From Thermoplasmata archaeon (GTDB lineage: Archaea > Thermoplasmatota > Thermoplasmata > Sysuiplasmatales > Sysuiplasmataceae): 36,852 bases of DNA. Every line of letters begins with the position of its first letter. Position 1 is the first letter of the stretch. Shown here piece after piece: positions 1 to 9,818 of the stretch. The translations under genes were made by a program, and so were the position numbers. Where the stretch lies: contig JAKABN010000005.1 of assembly GCA_021796895.1 (NCBI GenBank), positions 1 to 36,852 on the forward strand. The letters are read 5' to 3'. The notes below the pieces were generated by a model, which saw only the letters and a program-made list of their open reading frames with translations, searched no databases and was not told the origin of the DNA.

Positions 1-330
1 GCAGCTGGCCGCAGTTCATCCAGGCTCAGCAATCTGAACGCGACCATGCTCCTCAGGACGCTGTTTGACGGCGGCAGCATTCATCCCGCAATCGACGAAC
101 TGTCCGGAGGCTGGTATGGAAGAGAAGCCATAAGTGACATTGCCTCGAGAACCATTTCGGAACATCCTGACGCCGTCGAGAAATACAGGAAGGGGAACAT
201 GGAAGTGCTCAACTATTTTGTGGGTTTGTGCATGAAGGAGATGCGAGGCAAGGCAAAATCCGCAGACATCATATCCGCTCTCCGCGGCATACTGGATGCG
301 GATGCGCGAGGCTCAGAAAAAGGGAAATGA
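1..330 (+). CDS. gatB: Asp-tRNA(Asn)/Glu-tRNA(Gln) amidotransferase subunit B, C-terminal YqeY-type domain (5' truncated by window edge)
   Basis: Open frame from base 1; ...EHPDAVEKYRKGNMEVLNYFVGLCMKEMRGKAKSADIISALRGIL matches the GatB/YqeY tail pattern (AVxxYxxGK...FxVGxxMKxxRGKA). Confidence 0.8.
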   Translation, partial: AAGRSSSRLSNLNATMLLRTLFDGGSIHPAIDELSGGWYGREAISDIASRTISEHPDAVEKYRKGNMEVLNYFVGLCMKEMRGKAKSADIISALRGILDADARGSEKGK

Positions 331-2145
331 TGTTCCCGATTCATAATACATGATCTGACCGTTCGTTCCGTCCACCGTCACAGTATATCCCGTCATCGAC
401 GTGAAGGTGTATGCGAACGCCGAACTGGAAGTGGGCAGTGGAAGGAACGGCGAGGTCATCGGTAGATAGGGTGCGGCCGAAATCGAAATCGAGCTGATTT
501 CAGCTACACTGCCACTGCCGAAGAACTGACTGGATACGGAGCTGCTGTTTACAATCTGCAGCGCCGAAGCAAGCGTCAGCACGTTCAAACCGCTGGCCGT
601 TCCTCCGGACAGGTTCACGGAAGCACTCTGCCCGCTGGCATTCAGCGTGCCGTTCAGGGAAACGACAGTCACCTCATATCCACCGGCTGCGGGGTCTCCG
701 AACTGCATGCTCCACGATGAACGGGAGAAATTGTATTGCGCGCTAACCATTTCCGCTCCGTTCGCCTTGCTGATATATGAGCCCAGCGATGTGTTGTTCA
801 GCGCAAAATTGTACGCCGCCGTTATGTTAAGGATGTTTCCGGCAGTGCCGATGGCAGGCAATGCGCTCCCGTTCCACAGGATGTACCGACCTACTGCATT
901 GTCTTTTCCATAAGAGCCCCCCGAGGCTGCCGAAATGGCGCCACTTCTGCAGACGACTCTGGCAGAATCTGTCGAATAACTGATCGTAGTTCCGTTATCT
1001 GACGAAATTGACGATGTGTTTGCAAAGAGCGGAAATGCAGACAGGCTGTCGAGCTTGATGTGCCCGGTGAATGAGCTGCCGGATGTTATGTTGATTTCCA
1101 GCGCCGGGTCCGAAAGCGACGGATTGAACTGATCAGCGCTCCAGCGAACTCCGTGATATAATCCCCGCAGGGCCATTTGCACATTGCCTGAGAAACCGCC
1201 TGCATATTTTGACAGCTGCGCAGCAGTCATGGCAAACGAACCGTTGTCTCCGATCGCCGAAATCATGGAATTCTGCCATGGCATGCCTCCCGTCAGATTG
1301 GCATAGGCATGAGTGGAAAGAACACCTGTTCCGCCGACGCTCACGATTCCTCCTCCAATCTGAAGCGAGACGCTGGTCGAAGTGTTTGCCTCCTGCATGA
1401 CGGTGTAATTCCCATTCACGCTGTCGAAAGTCCTGGCCGCATAACCCATTACGACAACGGCTGTAAGATTCACAGGAAGTCCGGCCGCAGTTCCTTCCAC
1501 ATATCCCTTTCCTGTGATACTGCTGTTCGTGCTCAGCACATAGGTCTTCTGCGGCACACCAAGTGCGTCCGGGATGGTTACGGTACTGTTTCCCACCGAG
1601 AATGATGAATTTCCCCGGAGAGTCATGAAAACGCTGTCGACGGAAAGCGTCGTGCTGATGCCGGATGCGTTGAAAGGTACTGTGATTATGCCGAACGGGT
1701 TGTAGGCATCGAGCGTGCCTGTAACGCCGTAGGACGCAGTGTCGCCCAGATTTAAGCGCTTGGCCGTGAAGGACGAAGGATGCACACGAACCTCCGTCGT
1801 ACTCTCTTCCATATGTCCGTTCCACTCAAAAGATGCAGTGGCATGGTATGTGCCCGGTTCTCCATAGATGTGCGAGGAGTGTATGGCATGCGTCGTGTTT
1901 CCGTCACCGTAGTCTATTGAATAGAGTTTGAAAGAAGTGAGATGCGTCTGCAACGGAATGTCGAGGGATATCCTGACGGGATTGCCCGCAAGAGCATTTG
2001 CCGGGGAAACGGTCAGCAGCGGATGTTCTGCAAACTGCGTTACAGCAATCCCGGCGGCAGAGGCAACTGCAATCGCTGCAACCGCCAGCGCAATAAGCTT
2101 CTTCCTCTTGCAATTCAACCGTATCACACTCCACTGGACATTCAA
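313..2145 (-). CDS. Secreted or membrane-anchored protein with N-terminal signal/TM segment and PKD-like domain
   Basis: N-terminal hydrophobic segment LIALAVAAIAVASAAGIAV, PKD-like SIDYGDGNTTHAIHSSHIYGEPGTYHATASFEW, Ser/Thr/Asn-rich remainder. Confidence 0.7.
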   Translation of the reverse strand: MNVQWSVIRLNCKRKKLIALAVAAIAVASAAGIAVTQFAEHPLLTVSPANALAGNPVRISLDIPLQTHLTSFKLYSIDYGDGNTTHAIHSSHIYGEPGTYHATASFEWNGHMEESTTEVRVHPSSFTAKRLNLGDTASYGVTGTLDAYNPFGIITVPFNASGISTTLSVDSVFMTLRGNSSFSVGNSTVTIPDALGVPQKTYVLSTNSSITGKGYVEGTAAGLPVNLTAVVVMGYAARTFDSVNGNYTVMQEANTSTSVSLQIGGGIVSVGGTGVLSTHAYANLTGGMPWQNSMISAIGDNGSFAMTAAQLSKYAGGFSGNVQMALRGLYHGVRWSADQFNPSLSDPALEINITSGSSFTGHIKLDSLSAFPLFANTSSISSDNGTTISYSTDSARVVCRSGAISAASGGSYGKDNAVGRYILWNGSALPAIGTAGNILNITAAYNFALNNTSLGSYISKANGAEMVSAQYNFSRSSWSMQFGDPAAGGYEVTVVSLNGTLNASGQSASVNLSGGTASGLNVLTLASALQIVNSSSVSSQFFGSGSVAEISSISISAAPYLPMTSPFLPLPTSSSAFAYTFTSMTGYTVTVDGTNGQIMYYESGTSFPFF

Positions 2146-2278
2146 GGCGATGCCAGTTCAGTCTTCTGTTGAATGAGTTTTTCTTCGTACTTAAGACAGC
2201 GCAATGATGCGTCGCCGGACTCCTGTTCTGTTATTGCGACAGATAAATAGCGTGCGCTGTTAATGCAGCGTGCTGCAA

Positions 2279-4456
2279 ATGAGACGCCTGCTTCACGCCG
2301 CAAGGAGCAGCGGCCTTCTGCCGCTTGCAATCATCGTAATGTCGTACACTGCCATCATATCCTATCTCAGCCTGCTCAGATATAACAACTTCTTCACGTC
2401 CGACTGGGACTTCGGCACAATGCAGCAGATGCTGTGGTCCACGCTGCACGGCCGCCTGCTGTTCGAGACGGGGGACTATTCCACCGGCGGCTATCTTTCC
2501 TATCTTGAGATAAACAGCGCTTACATCGCGATTCCGGTCGCGTTCCTCTACTCCCTTTACCAGTCCCCCGCAACGCTTTTCGTGATTCAGTCGTTTGCCG
2601 TCGCGCTGTCTTCCTTTCCGCTCTATTTCATCGTTCTTCGCACCGGACACGGCCGGCAGGCTGCCTTCGCCTTTGTCCTTCTTTTTCTGTTTGGCATGGG
2701 AACGCTTTCCAGTGTCTTCTATGACTTCCACTGGGAGTCTTTCATACCGTTCGAGTTCTTCTCCTTCTATCTTCTCTTTTCCGCGCAAAGGTACAGGTAT
2801 GCGGCGGCCACGCTGCTCGTCGGCAGCGCGACGCTCGAAGTGTTCCCCTTTCTTGCCGCGGCCGCTGTCGTCTATTTCGCAGTGTCCGGCCCGGAGATTC
2901 CGCACGAAGCGGGTTTCCCGCAGGGCAGGAAATTGTATATAATTTTCATCGCGGCATGCGCCGTCTGCTTCATTTTTACAGTCGCGATGCAGAGGCTGCT
3001 CACTGACGTTGTCATCGGAACGGCGGCCGGCGGCGCCGGAATGGACGCCTACTCCCTTTTCATTCACCCGGTGCTTCTGCCTGGCATTCTCTTTGCTTCA
3101 TCCGCCTACTGGCTTCTGCTCTTTGCCTCGGTTGCTTTTCTTCCGCTGCTCGCCCGCAGGTCGCTGGTCATGAGCCTGCCCTGGTTCGTCGAATCTGTTT
3201 TTGTTTATCCCAAATTTTCGATTGCCTTTGGTTATCAGTATGCGTTCATTGCTCTTCCGCCCCTGATGGTATCCGCTGTCCTCGGCGCAAAAAGGCTGAG
3301 GGGCGATGAGCGCATCTCAACGATCTTTATTCCTCTCATAATTGTCTTATCATCTCTTTCGCTGCTCCTCTCCGGCGCTTCCGCAGTCTTCCTCAGGCAG
3401 AACGGATACGTGCTGTCCCTGCCTGTGCTCGCCGCACTTTTGCTCATCTTCGTTTTCCATTTCAGGAAGGAACTGAAGGGAGACGGCCGCTCACCGGGTA
3501 TAATGCCTGCGCCGGATCACAGGCGCATGTTCATCGCAATCCTGCTCTCGCTGCTGTTTTTCAACATTGTCATGGGTCCGCTCAACACGTCCAATTACGG
3601 CGTGAATTCGGGATATTACCTCAGCTACTCCACAAACCCATCATTTCACTACATAGATGAGGTGGCAGGCATGGTGAAGAGCGGCTCCACCATTCTCGCA
3701 TCAGACAACCTTTTTCCTCTCGTGGATGCCAGTCTCCGCTCCTACTCTGTTCTGTGGCTGCCATTTTCGCCCAGGCTCATGCCACATTTTCCGTTCAGTC
3801 CGGCAAATCTGCCGGAATATGTATTTGCCGACACATCGCAGCTCACTCTGATGCCCTCCTTCATCGTGAGCAGCATTTTTAACGGCAGCATTTACGGTCT
3901 TGTGGCATATGTGTACTACAGCGGGTACCCCGGCACCGTCTACCTGTTCCGGCTTGGTTACACAGGCCACGCAACAGCGTTTATGGCTTCGTCTTTCAAT
4001 TCGTCGGTTTACCTGAATTACCACAATCTGCGCACAGGTCTGTCCGGGCACACAGAAAAATTCGCCGGAAGTGCTTTCGGAAAAGTGATCGCAAGCAGAA
4101 ACGGAAACGCCTTGAGCCCCTCGGACAGCAACAGACTCAATATATGGTATGGTCCCTACATGACGCTGCTTCCGGGCAATTATACCGTCACATTCAGCAT
4201 CATGATACAGCCGGCGAACGGCAACGCCTCCATTCCCGTGACTTACATGAACAGCAACAGTTTCGGCTCGCCTTACTATTATTCCGTGAATCTCAGCGCT
4301 TCATCTGTCGGTGCCGGCCTGTTCGGCAGAATAAGTTTCGGTTTCAGGTGTACCGAACCCGCGCCTCTCGTCGAGTTCCGCGGATACCTGCTCCTGGCCG
4401 GTAATCTTCCAGCCGGAATTGTGCGGCTGAACTACATCCATCTTCAGAGGAACTGA
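2279..4456 (+). CDS. Polytopic membrane protein, DUF2079 family
   Basis: Long ORF (2270..4456 in track; in-frame ATG at 2279), many TM segments, DUF2079-like NNFFTSDWDFGTMQQMLWSTLHGRLLFE. Confidence 0.75.
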   Translation: MRRLLHAARSSGLLPLAIIVMSYTAIISYLSLLRYNNFFTSDWDFGTMQQMLWSTLHGRLLFETGDYSTGGYLSYLEINSAYIAIPVAFLYSLYQSPATLFVIQSFAVALSSFPLYFIVLRTGHGRQAAFAFVLLFLFGMGTLSSVFYDFHWESFIPFEFFSFYLLFSAQRYRYAAATLLVGSATLEVFPFLAAAAVVYFAVSGPEIPHEAGFPQGRKLYIIFIAACAVCFIFTVAMQRLLTDVVIGTAAGGAGMDAYSLFIHPVLLPGILFASSAYWLLLFASVAFLPLLARRSLVMSLPWFVESVFVYPKFSIAFGYQYAFIALPPLMVSAVLGAKRLRGDERISTIFIPLIIVLSSLSLLLSGASAVFLRQNGYVLSLPVLAALLLIFVFHFRKELKGDGRSPGIMPAPDHRRMFIAILLSLLFFNIVMGPLNTSNYGVNSGYYLSYSTNPSFHYIDEVAGMVKSGSTILASDNLFPLVDASLRSYSVLWLPFSPRLMPHFPFSPANLPEYVFADTSQLTLMPSFIVSSIFNGSIYGLVAYVYYSGYPGTVYLFRLGYTGHATAFMASSFNSSVYLNYHNLRTGLSGHTEKFAGSAFGKVIASRNGNALSPSDSNRLNIWYGPYMTLLPGNYTVTFSIMIQPANGNASIPVTYMNSNSFGSPYYYSVNLSASSVGAGLFGRISFGFRCTEPAPLVEFRGYLLLAGNLPAGIVRLNYIHLQRN

Positions 4457-4517
4457 CTTACTCCATGAATTGAATTCGCAGGTTCAAGTCAGTCGCTGAC
4501 TCAGGTGTTGGCATTCA

Positions 4518-5567
4518 TCATCCGAGCGGCAGCTCGAGGCGCCACACGACGCTTTCGCTTCCAAGATAGTTGGCCCCGAAGGCGAATATTATGCCAATAA
4601 AGTTCGCCGCAAGATATTCAAAATGCAGGAAGACAAGTATGCCCAGTATTCCTACGTTCAGCAGCGCGCCGGCGATCATGACTGCGTTGTATTTTGCAAG
4701 CCTGTTAAGGATCGCCCCGTGTACTCTTTTCCTGAACGTCCAGGAATTGTTCATTATGAAATTTGACACAATGGACGCCTCGACGGCGACTGCCGAAGCA
4801 AGCAGAAGCGGTGCATGCGGCTCAAGCAGGAAGAGCAGTCCTTCATTCACAGCCATTCCGGCAAGTCCGACCGCAATGAATTTTGCCACCCTGTAGTCGG
4901 AAAGACGCAGAACGAGTCCCATGTATCTGAGCAGTTCCGTCGGGCACAGTTTGCTTTTTCCGCTGTACCTGGCTCCGAACGAAAACGGAATCTCGGATGT
5001 CCGCAGGTTGCGTGAGGCGAGTATCTCCAGCAGCACTTTGTAGCTGCGGGATGAAACCTTTTTTATGTCCACCGCGTCCCTTCTGAAGAGGAAATAACCG
5101 GAGAGGGGATCTCTTATATGCCGGGTATGCGGAATCATGAAATGCGCAAGACCTGTCGCAAATCTGGAAATTGCGCTCCGTATTGCAGGCATGTTTGGTT
5201 CGCCACCCCTGGTGTATCGCGACGCTATTACCATGTCCGTTCCGCTTCTCGCTTCCGCCAGCATCGATGGAAGAAGCTCAGGCGGGTGCTGCATGTCGCA
5301 ATCCATTACTGCTATGAATTCTCCGCACGACACTAGTGTTGCGTCCCTGACGGCAGTCGCGATGCCCATTTTGGAAGATCTGGAAAGCAGGCGTATGTTG
5401 CCGTATGTGCTGTTGAGCCGCTTTGCGATTTCACCGGTGCCGTCAGGGCTCTTGTCGTCGACGACTATTACTTCGCAGTTCAGCCCGAGTTTTTCTATTC
5501 TGTCTATCAGGACTGGCAGATTCCCCGCTTCGTTATATGTGGGTATTACTACTGTCAGCTCAGTCAT
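4518..5567 (-). CDS. Family 2 glycosyltransferase (dolichyl-phosphate sugar synthase-like) with C-terminal GtrA-like membrane domain
   Basis: MTELTVVIPTYNEAGNLPVLIDRIE...VVDDKSPDGTGEIAKRL...MDCDMQHPPELLP; C-terminal TM region with NFIMNNSWTFRKR typical of GtrA. ATG at 5567 follows the upstream stop at 5569-5571. Confidence 0.88.
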   Translation of the reverse strand: MTELTVVIPTYNEAGNLPVLIDRIEKLGLNCEVIVVDDKSPDGTGEIAKRLNSTYGNIRLLSRSSKMGIATAVRDATLVSCGEFIAVMDCDMQHPPELLPSMLAEARSGTDMVIASRYTRGGEPNMPAIRSAISRFATGLAHFMIPHTRHIRDPLSGYFLFRRDAVDIKKVSSRSYKVLLEILASRNLRTSEIPFSFGARYSGKSKLCPTELLRYMGLVLRLSDYRVAKFIAVGLAGMAVNEGLLFLLEPHAPLLLASAVAVEASIVSNFIMNNSWTFRKRVHGAILNRLAKYNAVMIAGALLNVGILGILVFLHFEYLAANFIGIIFAFGANYLGSESVVWRLELPLG

Positions 5568-5568
5568 A

Positions 5569-7869
5569 TCAAGCGCCTCCGATGCCGAAGTTCCAGAATG
5601 TCGCGGACATCTGATATCCAACCGTGAGGCTACCTGCCAAATACATAAAGGTTGTCCCGCTGACCGACCAGTTGTTAGCGAGTGCTAGACTATGCACGGC
5701 GGTGAAATTTATCACAGTCATGTTTGTCAGTATGACAATTGTGTTTGCATCCGGATGAAAAGTCATTGAGGAAACGGTCGAGTTGTACCCAATCCATATG
5801 CTCTTCAGACCGCTCTCGAACTGAAACTCCGCACCGAAGAAGATCAAAGGCTGGCCTGCGGCATTTACCGAACTGCCCTCGGAAGCCGCCGGTCCGGTTA
5901 TGCTCAGGCGGTAGCCAAGAAATGCCCCGGCTCCTGCCAGAGCACTCAGGTTAATATTGTCATTTATCATCTGCGCTGATACCCATCCCGGCCGCGCCGA
6001 ACTCCTTCCCACTATTATACTTATCTGCCCTGGCGCGTAACTGTATTTTCCGGCTCCGTTTCCGCTCAGAGAGAAATGCCAGCCCACTGGTGAACTGGTG
6101 TTATAGAAGCCGGCATTCAGCATCAGCGGATTGTCTATCTGCAGCGCTGGTTTGGCATATCCGCCCGCTGATATGTACACCGACTGGAAGTTGTCATAAT
6201 ATGCTATGAGCCTGAATGAAACGTTGCTCTGTACGTAGTCGATGGGCGTGTTCGGTATTATGCGCATGGTGCTCGTGCCGGGCGCGATGACAGGATTCTG
6301 TGCACTCCAGAGCATCCCGTTCGCACTGACCACCGGGCCGTTTACGAGTATTCTGAAGAAGACAGGAATGCTGGCCGGCTGCCCGTTTGCAGGAATGTAG
6401 CTCACAGAAACGTTCATCGCCGTTATCATTCCGGGCACGGAATAAGGGTTGCTGAACGAGTCTATTTTCACAATCTTCAACGGTTCGTTGCTGGCCGCAG
6501 CATATCCGAATGCCGTGACGACCCCTCCCCCGACCACAATGATAGCGACCATCGATGCGGATACTCTGTTGTTCCTCACGGCCGCAATAGCGGACCTGAT
6601 GGCCTGCCTGAGATGTATTTGTGGTGCGGGCTGAAGAAGACCGCCGCTTTTCATCTGCTCGACGAGGTCAGGCAGCAGGAGCAGAATGAGGAAGGGCCAG
6701 TATATCAGGTAGTTGAGCAGAACGCGGTAGTAAAAAACGAATGAAAGAACGGGGAATGCGAAGAATGCAAATTTGAATCGTTCGTAACCGGTGACATACA
6801 GAACAAAGAATGTTGCGAGTATAAGCACGGGCAGAATCAGGAAGACGTATCTTGCAAGAGGAATGAATCCAGCGAATGCAAGTATTGACGGCCCCAATCC
6901 TATTCCTACGATCGGCTGACTTGCAACGCCGGCCACGCTTGCGAACCAGGCGTAGGGGTTCATCGCTATGAATGGTGCGTTGGTTACGAGGAAAGATGCT
7001 GCCATGTATGCCGAGAAGGTCGCCGCAGCCTTCCAGTCCTTTCCTCTTTCCATGTAGATGAAGTAGAGGAAAAAAGGAAAGATCGCGGCTGGAGTCTGTT
7101 TGAATGATATGCTGAGCCCGAACAGCAGGCCGGAAACAGCCGGTCTGTCCCTGAATGCATAGGAGAGCGCGAGGAAAAAGAGCCATACTATGTCTGTGAC
7201 CCCTCCGACGGTGTAAAACACCCAGTTGAAATTGACGAGCAGTATGAAGGTGGCATACGGAAACAGATCCGTGAAACGCCGTTTTCTGTAGTAATAGAAG
7301 AGCAGTGGATAACATGCAAGACTGAATGCAATGAGTATGTAATTGCTGTGCACCCCCCCTATCAGGGCGGGCATCATCATGAGCACCGACAGACCGGGGT
7401 AAGTCATGTAGTGCACGTATCCTCCGGTCAGCACGGGTGTTATGAAGTAGAACGGCACGTGATAGAACGAAAAAGCGCGGATCATGTTTGCGCTCACGTA
7501 AGGGTCTACACCGTGCAGTGTCAGATATGCCGCATAGGTGTCAAGAGCCAGCTCATCCGTTCCGAATGTCGGGAATATTCCGACCAGCGCGGCAAAGTAG
7601 GCAGTCATACCCGTGAGCAGCAATGTCAGAAAGGCATAGTCGATGCCTTTGTGATTTACTCTGACTATTGCCGAATAAACAAGGGAGATGCCGGCGAGTA
7701 TGAGCAGAAGCCAGACGGCAATCAGCATTTCAAGATCGAGGTATCCTGTTCTTGACCACAGCGATGTTGCGTAAGTGATGAAAAAGATCGCCATGCCTAT
7801 GTAGGCCACCCTGTTTATCAGTGTCCGCAGAACCCTCTCCTCCAATGGAAGGGGCACATCTCCTTTCAT
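5569..7869 (-). CDS. Polytopic membrane protein, GT-C/mannosyltransferase-like N-terminal half with large C-terminal extracytoplasmic domain
   Basis: About 10 or more TM segments in the first ~450 aa, then a soluble Ser/Asn/Gly-rich ~300 aa domain; adjacent to the GT2 gene. Confidence 0.6.
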   Translation of the reverse strand: MKGDVPLPLEERVLRTLINRVAYIGMAIFFITYATSLWSRTGYLDLEMLIAVWLLLILAGISLVYSAIVRVNHKGIDYAFLTLLLTGMTAYFAALVGIFPTFGTDELALDTYAAYLTLHGVDPYVSANMIRAFSFYHVPFYFITPVLTGGYVHYMTYPGLSVLMMMPALIGGVHSNYILIAFSLACYPLLFYYYRKRRFTDLFPYATFILLVNFNWVFYTVGGVTDIVWLFFLALSYAFRDRPAVSGLLFGLSISFKQTPAAIFPFFLYFIYMERGKDWKAAATFSAYMAASFLVTNAPFIAMNPYAWFASVAGVASQPIVGIGLGPSILAFAGFIPLARYVFLILPVLILATFFVLYVTGYERFKFAFFAFPVLSFVFYYRVLLNYLIYWPFLILLLLPDLVEQMKSGGLLQPAPQIHLRQAIRSAIAAVRNNRVSASMVAIIVVGGGVVTAFGYAAASNEPLKIVKIDSFSNPYSVPGMITAMNVSVSYIPANGQPASIPVFFRILVNGPVVSANGMLWSAQNPVIAPGTSTMRIIPNTPIDYVQSNVSFRLIAYYDNFQSVYISAGGYAKPALQIDNPLMLNAGFYNTSSPVGWHFSLSGNGAGKYSYAPGQISIIVGRSSARPGWVSAQMINDNINLSALAGAGAFLGYRLSITGPAASEGSSVNAAGQPLIFFGAEFQFESGLKSIWIGYNSTVSSMTFHPDANTIVILTNMTVINFTAVHSLALANNWSVSGTTFMYLAGSLTVGYQMSATFWNFGIGGA

Positions 7870-8296
7870 CGCTGCAAGAAGTCAGCGTGCACTATAAAAA
7901 ATACTCTCGTACTGGTTAAGCCAAATGGTTGAAAATGCGGGATGCGCTCACCGCTCTGACTCTCCCCTTCGACCCAATCCCGGAGTCTCTACTCCCCGAG
8001 TATATGAAACCAATCCGGCTCAGCTCATCCCCTTCCATTCAGATTCACCGGTAGATTTGAGAACAAAAACAGCCATAAGCTGAATAGATTACGTAAATCG
8101 GCGGGAGTTAGAGATTAATCCGGGCAGGCCTGTATTATTTATTTTATCAGGCAAAAATTTGTGATCACTCGGTGTTTTTCTACCTGCGGTATTGATGTCA
8201 ATGTGAAGGCATTTGGAGTTCCAGCTGATTGCCGAATCAAAAAAGACTGAATCAAGAGTCTTTATATCTGCATAATACCGTGGTAATACGATTGCC

Positions 8297-8491
8297 ATGG
8301 ATACAGTTCCCGCCAAATTGACACACAGGCTCATTGATGAGATAGATCAACTGATAAAAGAGGGCTGGTATGCCAACAGATCGGAATTGATCCGAGATGC
8401 CGTTCGCGAGGCAATACGACGAGCACGATCCGAACGCCTCGGAGCAGCAATCAAGGAGGATGTGGAGTGGGGACTGAGTGGCAAGAGTTAG
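8297..8491 (+). CDS. Ribbon-helix-helix (CopG-type) antitoxin-like regulator
   Basis: MDTVPAKLTHRLIDEIDQLIKEGWYANRSELIRDAVREAIRRARSERL is a canonical RHH pattern. Confidence 0.8.
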   Translation: MDTVPAKLTHRLIDEIDQLIKEGWYANRSELIRDAVREAIRRARSERLGAAIKEDVEWGLSGKS

Positions 8492-8930
8492 TATCGCTGT
8501 CTTGGACACCGGCCCGCTCATACATTTGGGGCAGATAGATTATACGAGACTATTCAGAGTTATCAAGGACATATTGCTGGACAGGGACGCTATACGGTAA
8601 CTTGGCAACAGGTCGTGCTTGCCATCATATTATAGACTCATTGAATTGAATGGACGAAGCAAAGATATGGCTGAGTAAATAATGGACCAGTACGCCTTGG
8701 GCACGGGAGAATCCACTTCAATTGCACTTGCCAAACAGGAAAAGGTACGTCTCATCTTCACCGACGATCTGGAGGCGAGGGAAGCGGCAAGTATCTACGG
8801 CCTGGAGTCCCGGACTTCTTGGATATGTTTCTGTCATGGCACTCCTTCATGTAAGTCCCGGGAGCGAATCGCCAGAACGTCGAAAATAAGTTATGCAGAC
8901 AGGTCCGAGGACCTTTCGAGTAATCACGTG
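8481..8930 (+). pseudogene. Degraded PIN-domain (DUF3368-like) toxin
   Basis: Overlapping GTG start gives VARVSIAVLDTGPLIHLGQIDYTRLFRVIKDILLDRDAIR*, then a disrupted middle, then ALGTGESTSIALAKQEKVRLIFTDDLEAREAASIYGLE, then a frame change to SPGLLGYVSVMALLHVSPGSESPERRK*. Confidence 0.65.
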
Positions 8931-8941
8931 CGTGGAGGGAC

Positions 8942-9403
8942 TCATCCCATTCTAATCAGCGTCATAGTGTCCATAACGCCGGGATAGGATCTGATTTCGT
9001 CGACTTTCCTGTTCAGAAGTTCTACAGACTCTGTTTTCATCTCCGCCGCGACATCGTATTCGCCGCTGGTTTCATACACTGACACCGAAACCTCTTTCAG
9101 TCTCTTGATTAGCATCCTAGTCTGATCCAGCTGAGTCTTGATGAGCACAAGGCCGCTCACTTCATTGCTCTTGGTTATTATGGTGAATTTCTCTATTATG
9201 CCGTCTTCTATCATTTTGGCGATCCTCGCCCTCACGCCGCCTTCCGTCAGATTCACGTGCCTGGCCATCTCCACATTCTTCATCCTGGCGTTTTCCCTGA
9301 GAAGAGAGAGAATCTGCGTATCTATTTCGTCAATGATTCTGACAACAATCTTCTTCTGATTGTCTCTGCCATCCGTGCCAGCGCCCGACATACGAAGTCG
9401 CAT
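8942..9403 (-). CDS. Lrp/AsnC-family transcriptional regulator
   Basis: IDEIDTQILSLLRENARMKNVEMARHVNLTEGGVRARIAKMIEDGIIEKFTIIT (HTH) plus ligand-binding-like C-terminal domain. Confidence 0.88.
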   Translation of the reverse strand: MRLRMSGAGTDGRDNQKKIVVRIIDEIDTQILSLLRENARMKNVEMARHVNLTEGGVRARIAKMIEDGIIEKFTIITKSNEVSGLVLIKTQLDQTRMLIKRLKEVSVSVYETSGEYDVAAEMKTESVELLNRKVDEIRSYPGVMDTMTLIRMG

Positions 9404-9577
9404 ACATTGATTCTCTATTTAATGAATTCCAATTGAATTTGTTCTGCTGCTTCGCACAGAACAGATTCGCCGTTATCTGCATGCTCTGCATCCGTGCATT
9501 ACATCAGTCGCCGGTGGGAAAGAATAATTAGACGTAACACCTTACCAGTAACGCAATACCCTGGGGGCAGGGCCGCT

Positions 9578-9817
9578 GTGCTGGAAATTAAGCTCTACAA
9601 GACTATAGACGCCACATCCGAGAACTGTACTGGTCCCATAGGTGAACTGTCGTCGGCCATGAATGACGCATATGTCGGCGAAGGTGTTGCAATACTGCTT
9701 GGTGACGAACCGACCCGGGACGATGTTCTCGTGTGGGCCAGGCGTACAGGAAACGAAGTCGCTGAAAATATTTCCGAAGGCGGGAAGTTTAAACTGATTT
9801 TGAGGAAGGTGAAGTGA
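9578..9817 (+). CDS. TusA/SirA-like sulfurtransferase
   Basis: GTG at 9578: VLEIKLYKTIDATSENCTGPIGELSSAMNDAYVGEGVAILLGDEPTRDDVLVWARRTGNEVAENISEGGKFKLILRK; TusA-type Cys-x-Gly/Pro-Pro-x2-x-Leu motif and fold pattern. Confidence 0.75.
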   Translation: MLEIKLYKTIDATSENCTGPIGELSSAMNDAYVGEGVAILLGDEPTRDDVLVWARRTGNEVAENISEGGKFKLILRKVK

Positions 9818-9818
9818 A

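Noticed and set aside
313-330. 18-bp tail-to-tail overlap between gatB and the PKD protein gene
   Set aside because: Small convergent overlaps are common in compact archaeal genomes.
2231-3067. 278-aa minus-strand ORF antisense to the DUF2079 gene
   Set aside because: Arg/Glu-rich low-complexity shadow of a hydrophobic membrane protein gene.
4476-4505. AGTCAG-TCG-CTGACT hairpin between convergent genes
   Set aside because: Short 6-bp stem; could be a weak bidirectional terminator but evidence is too thin for a call.
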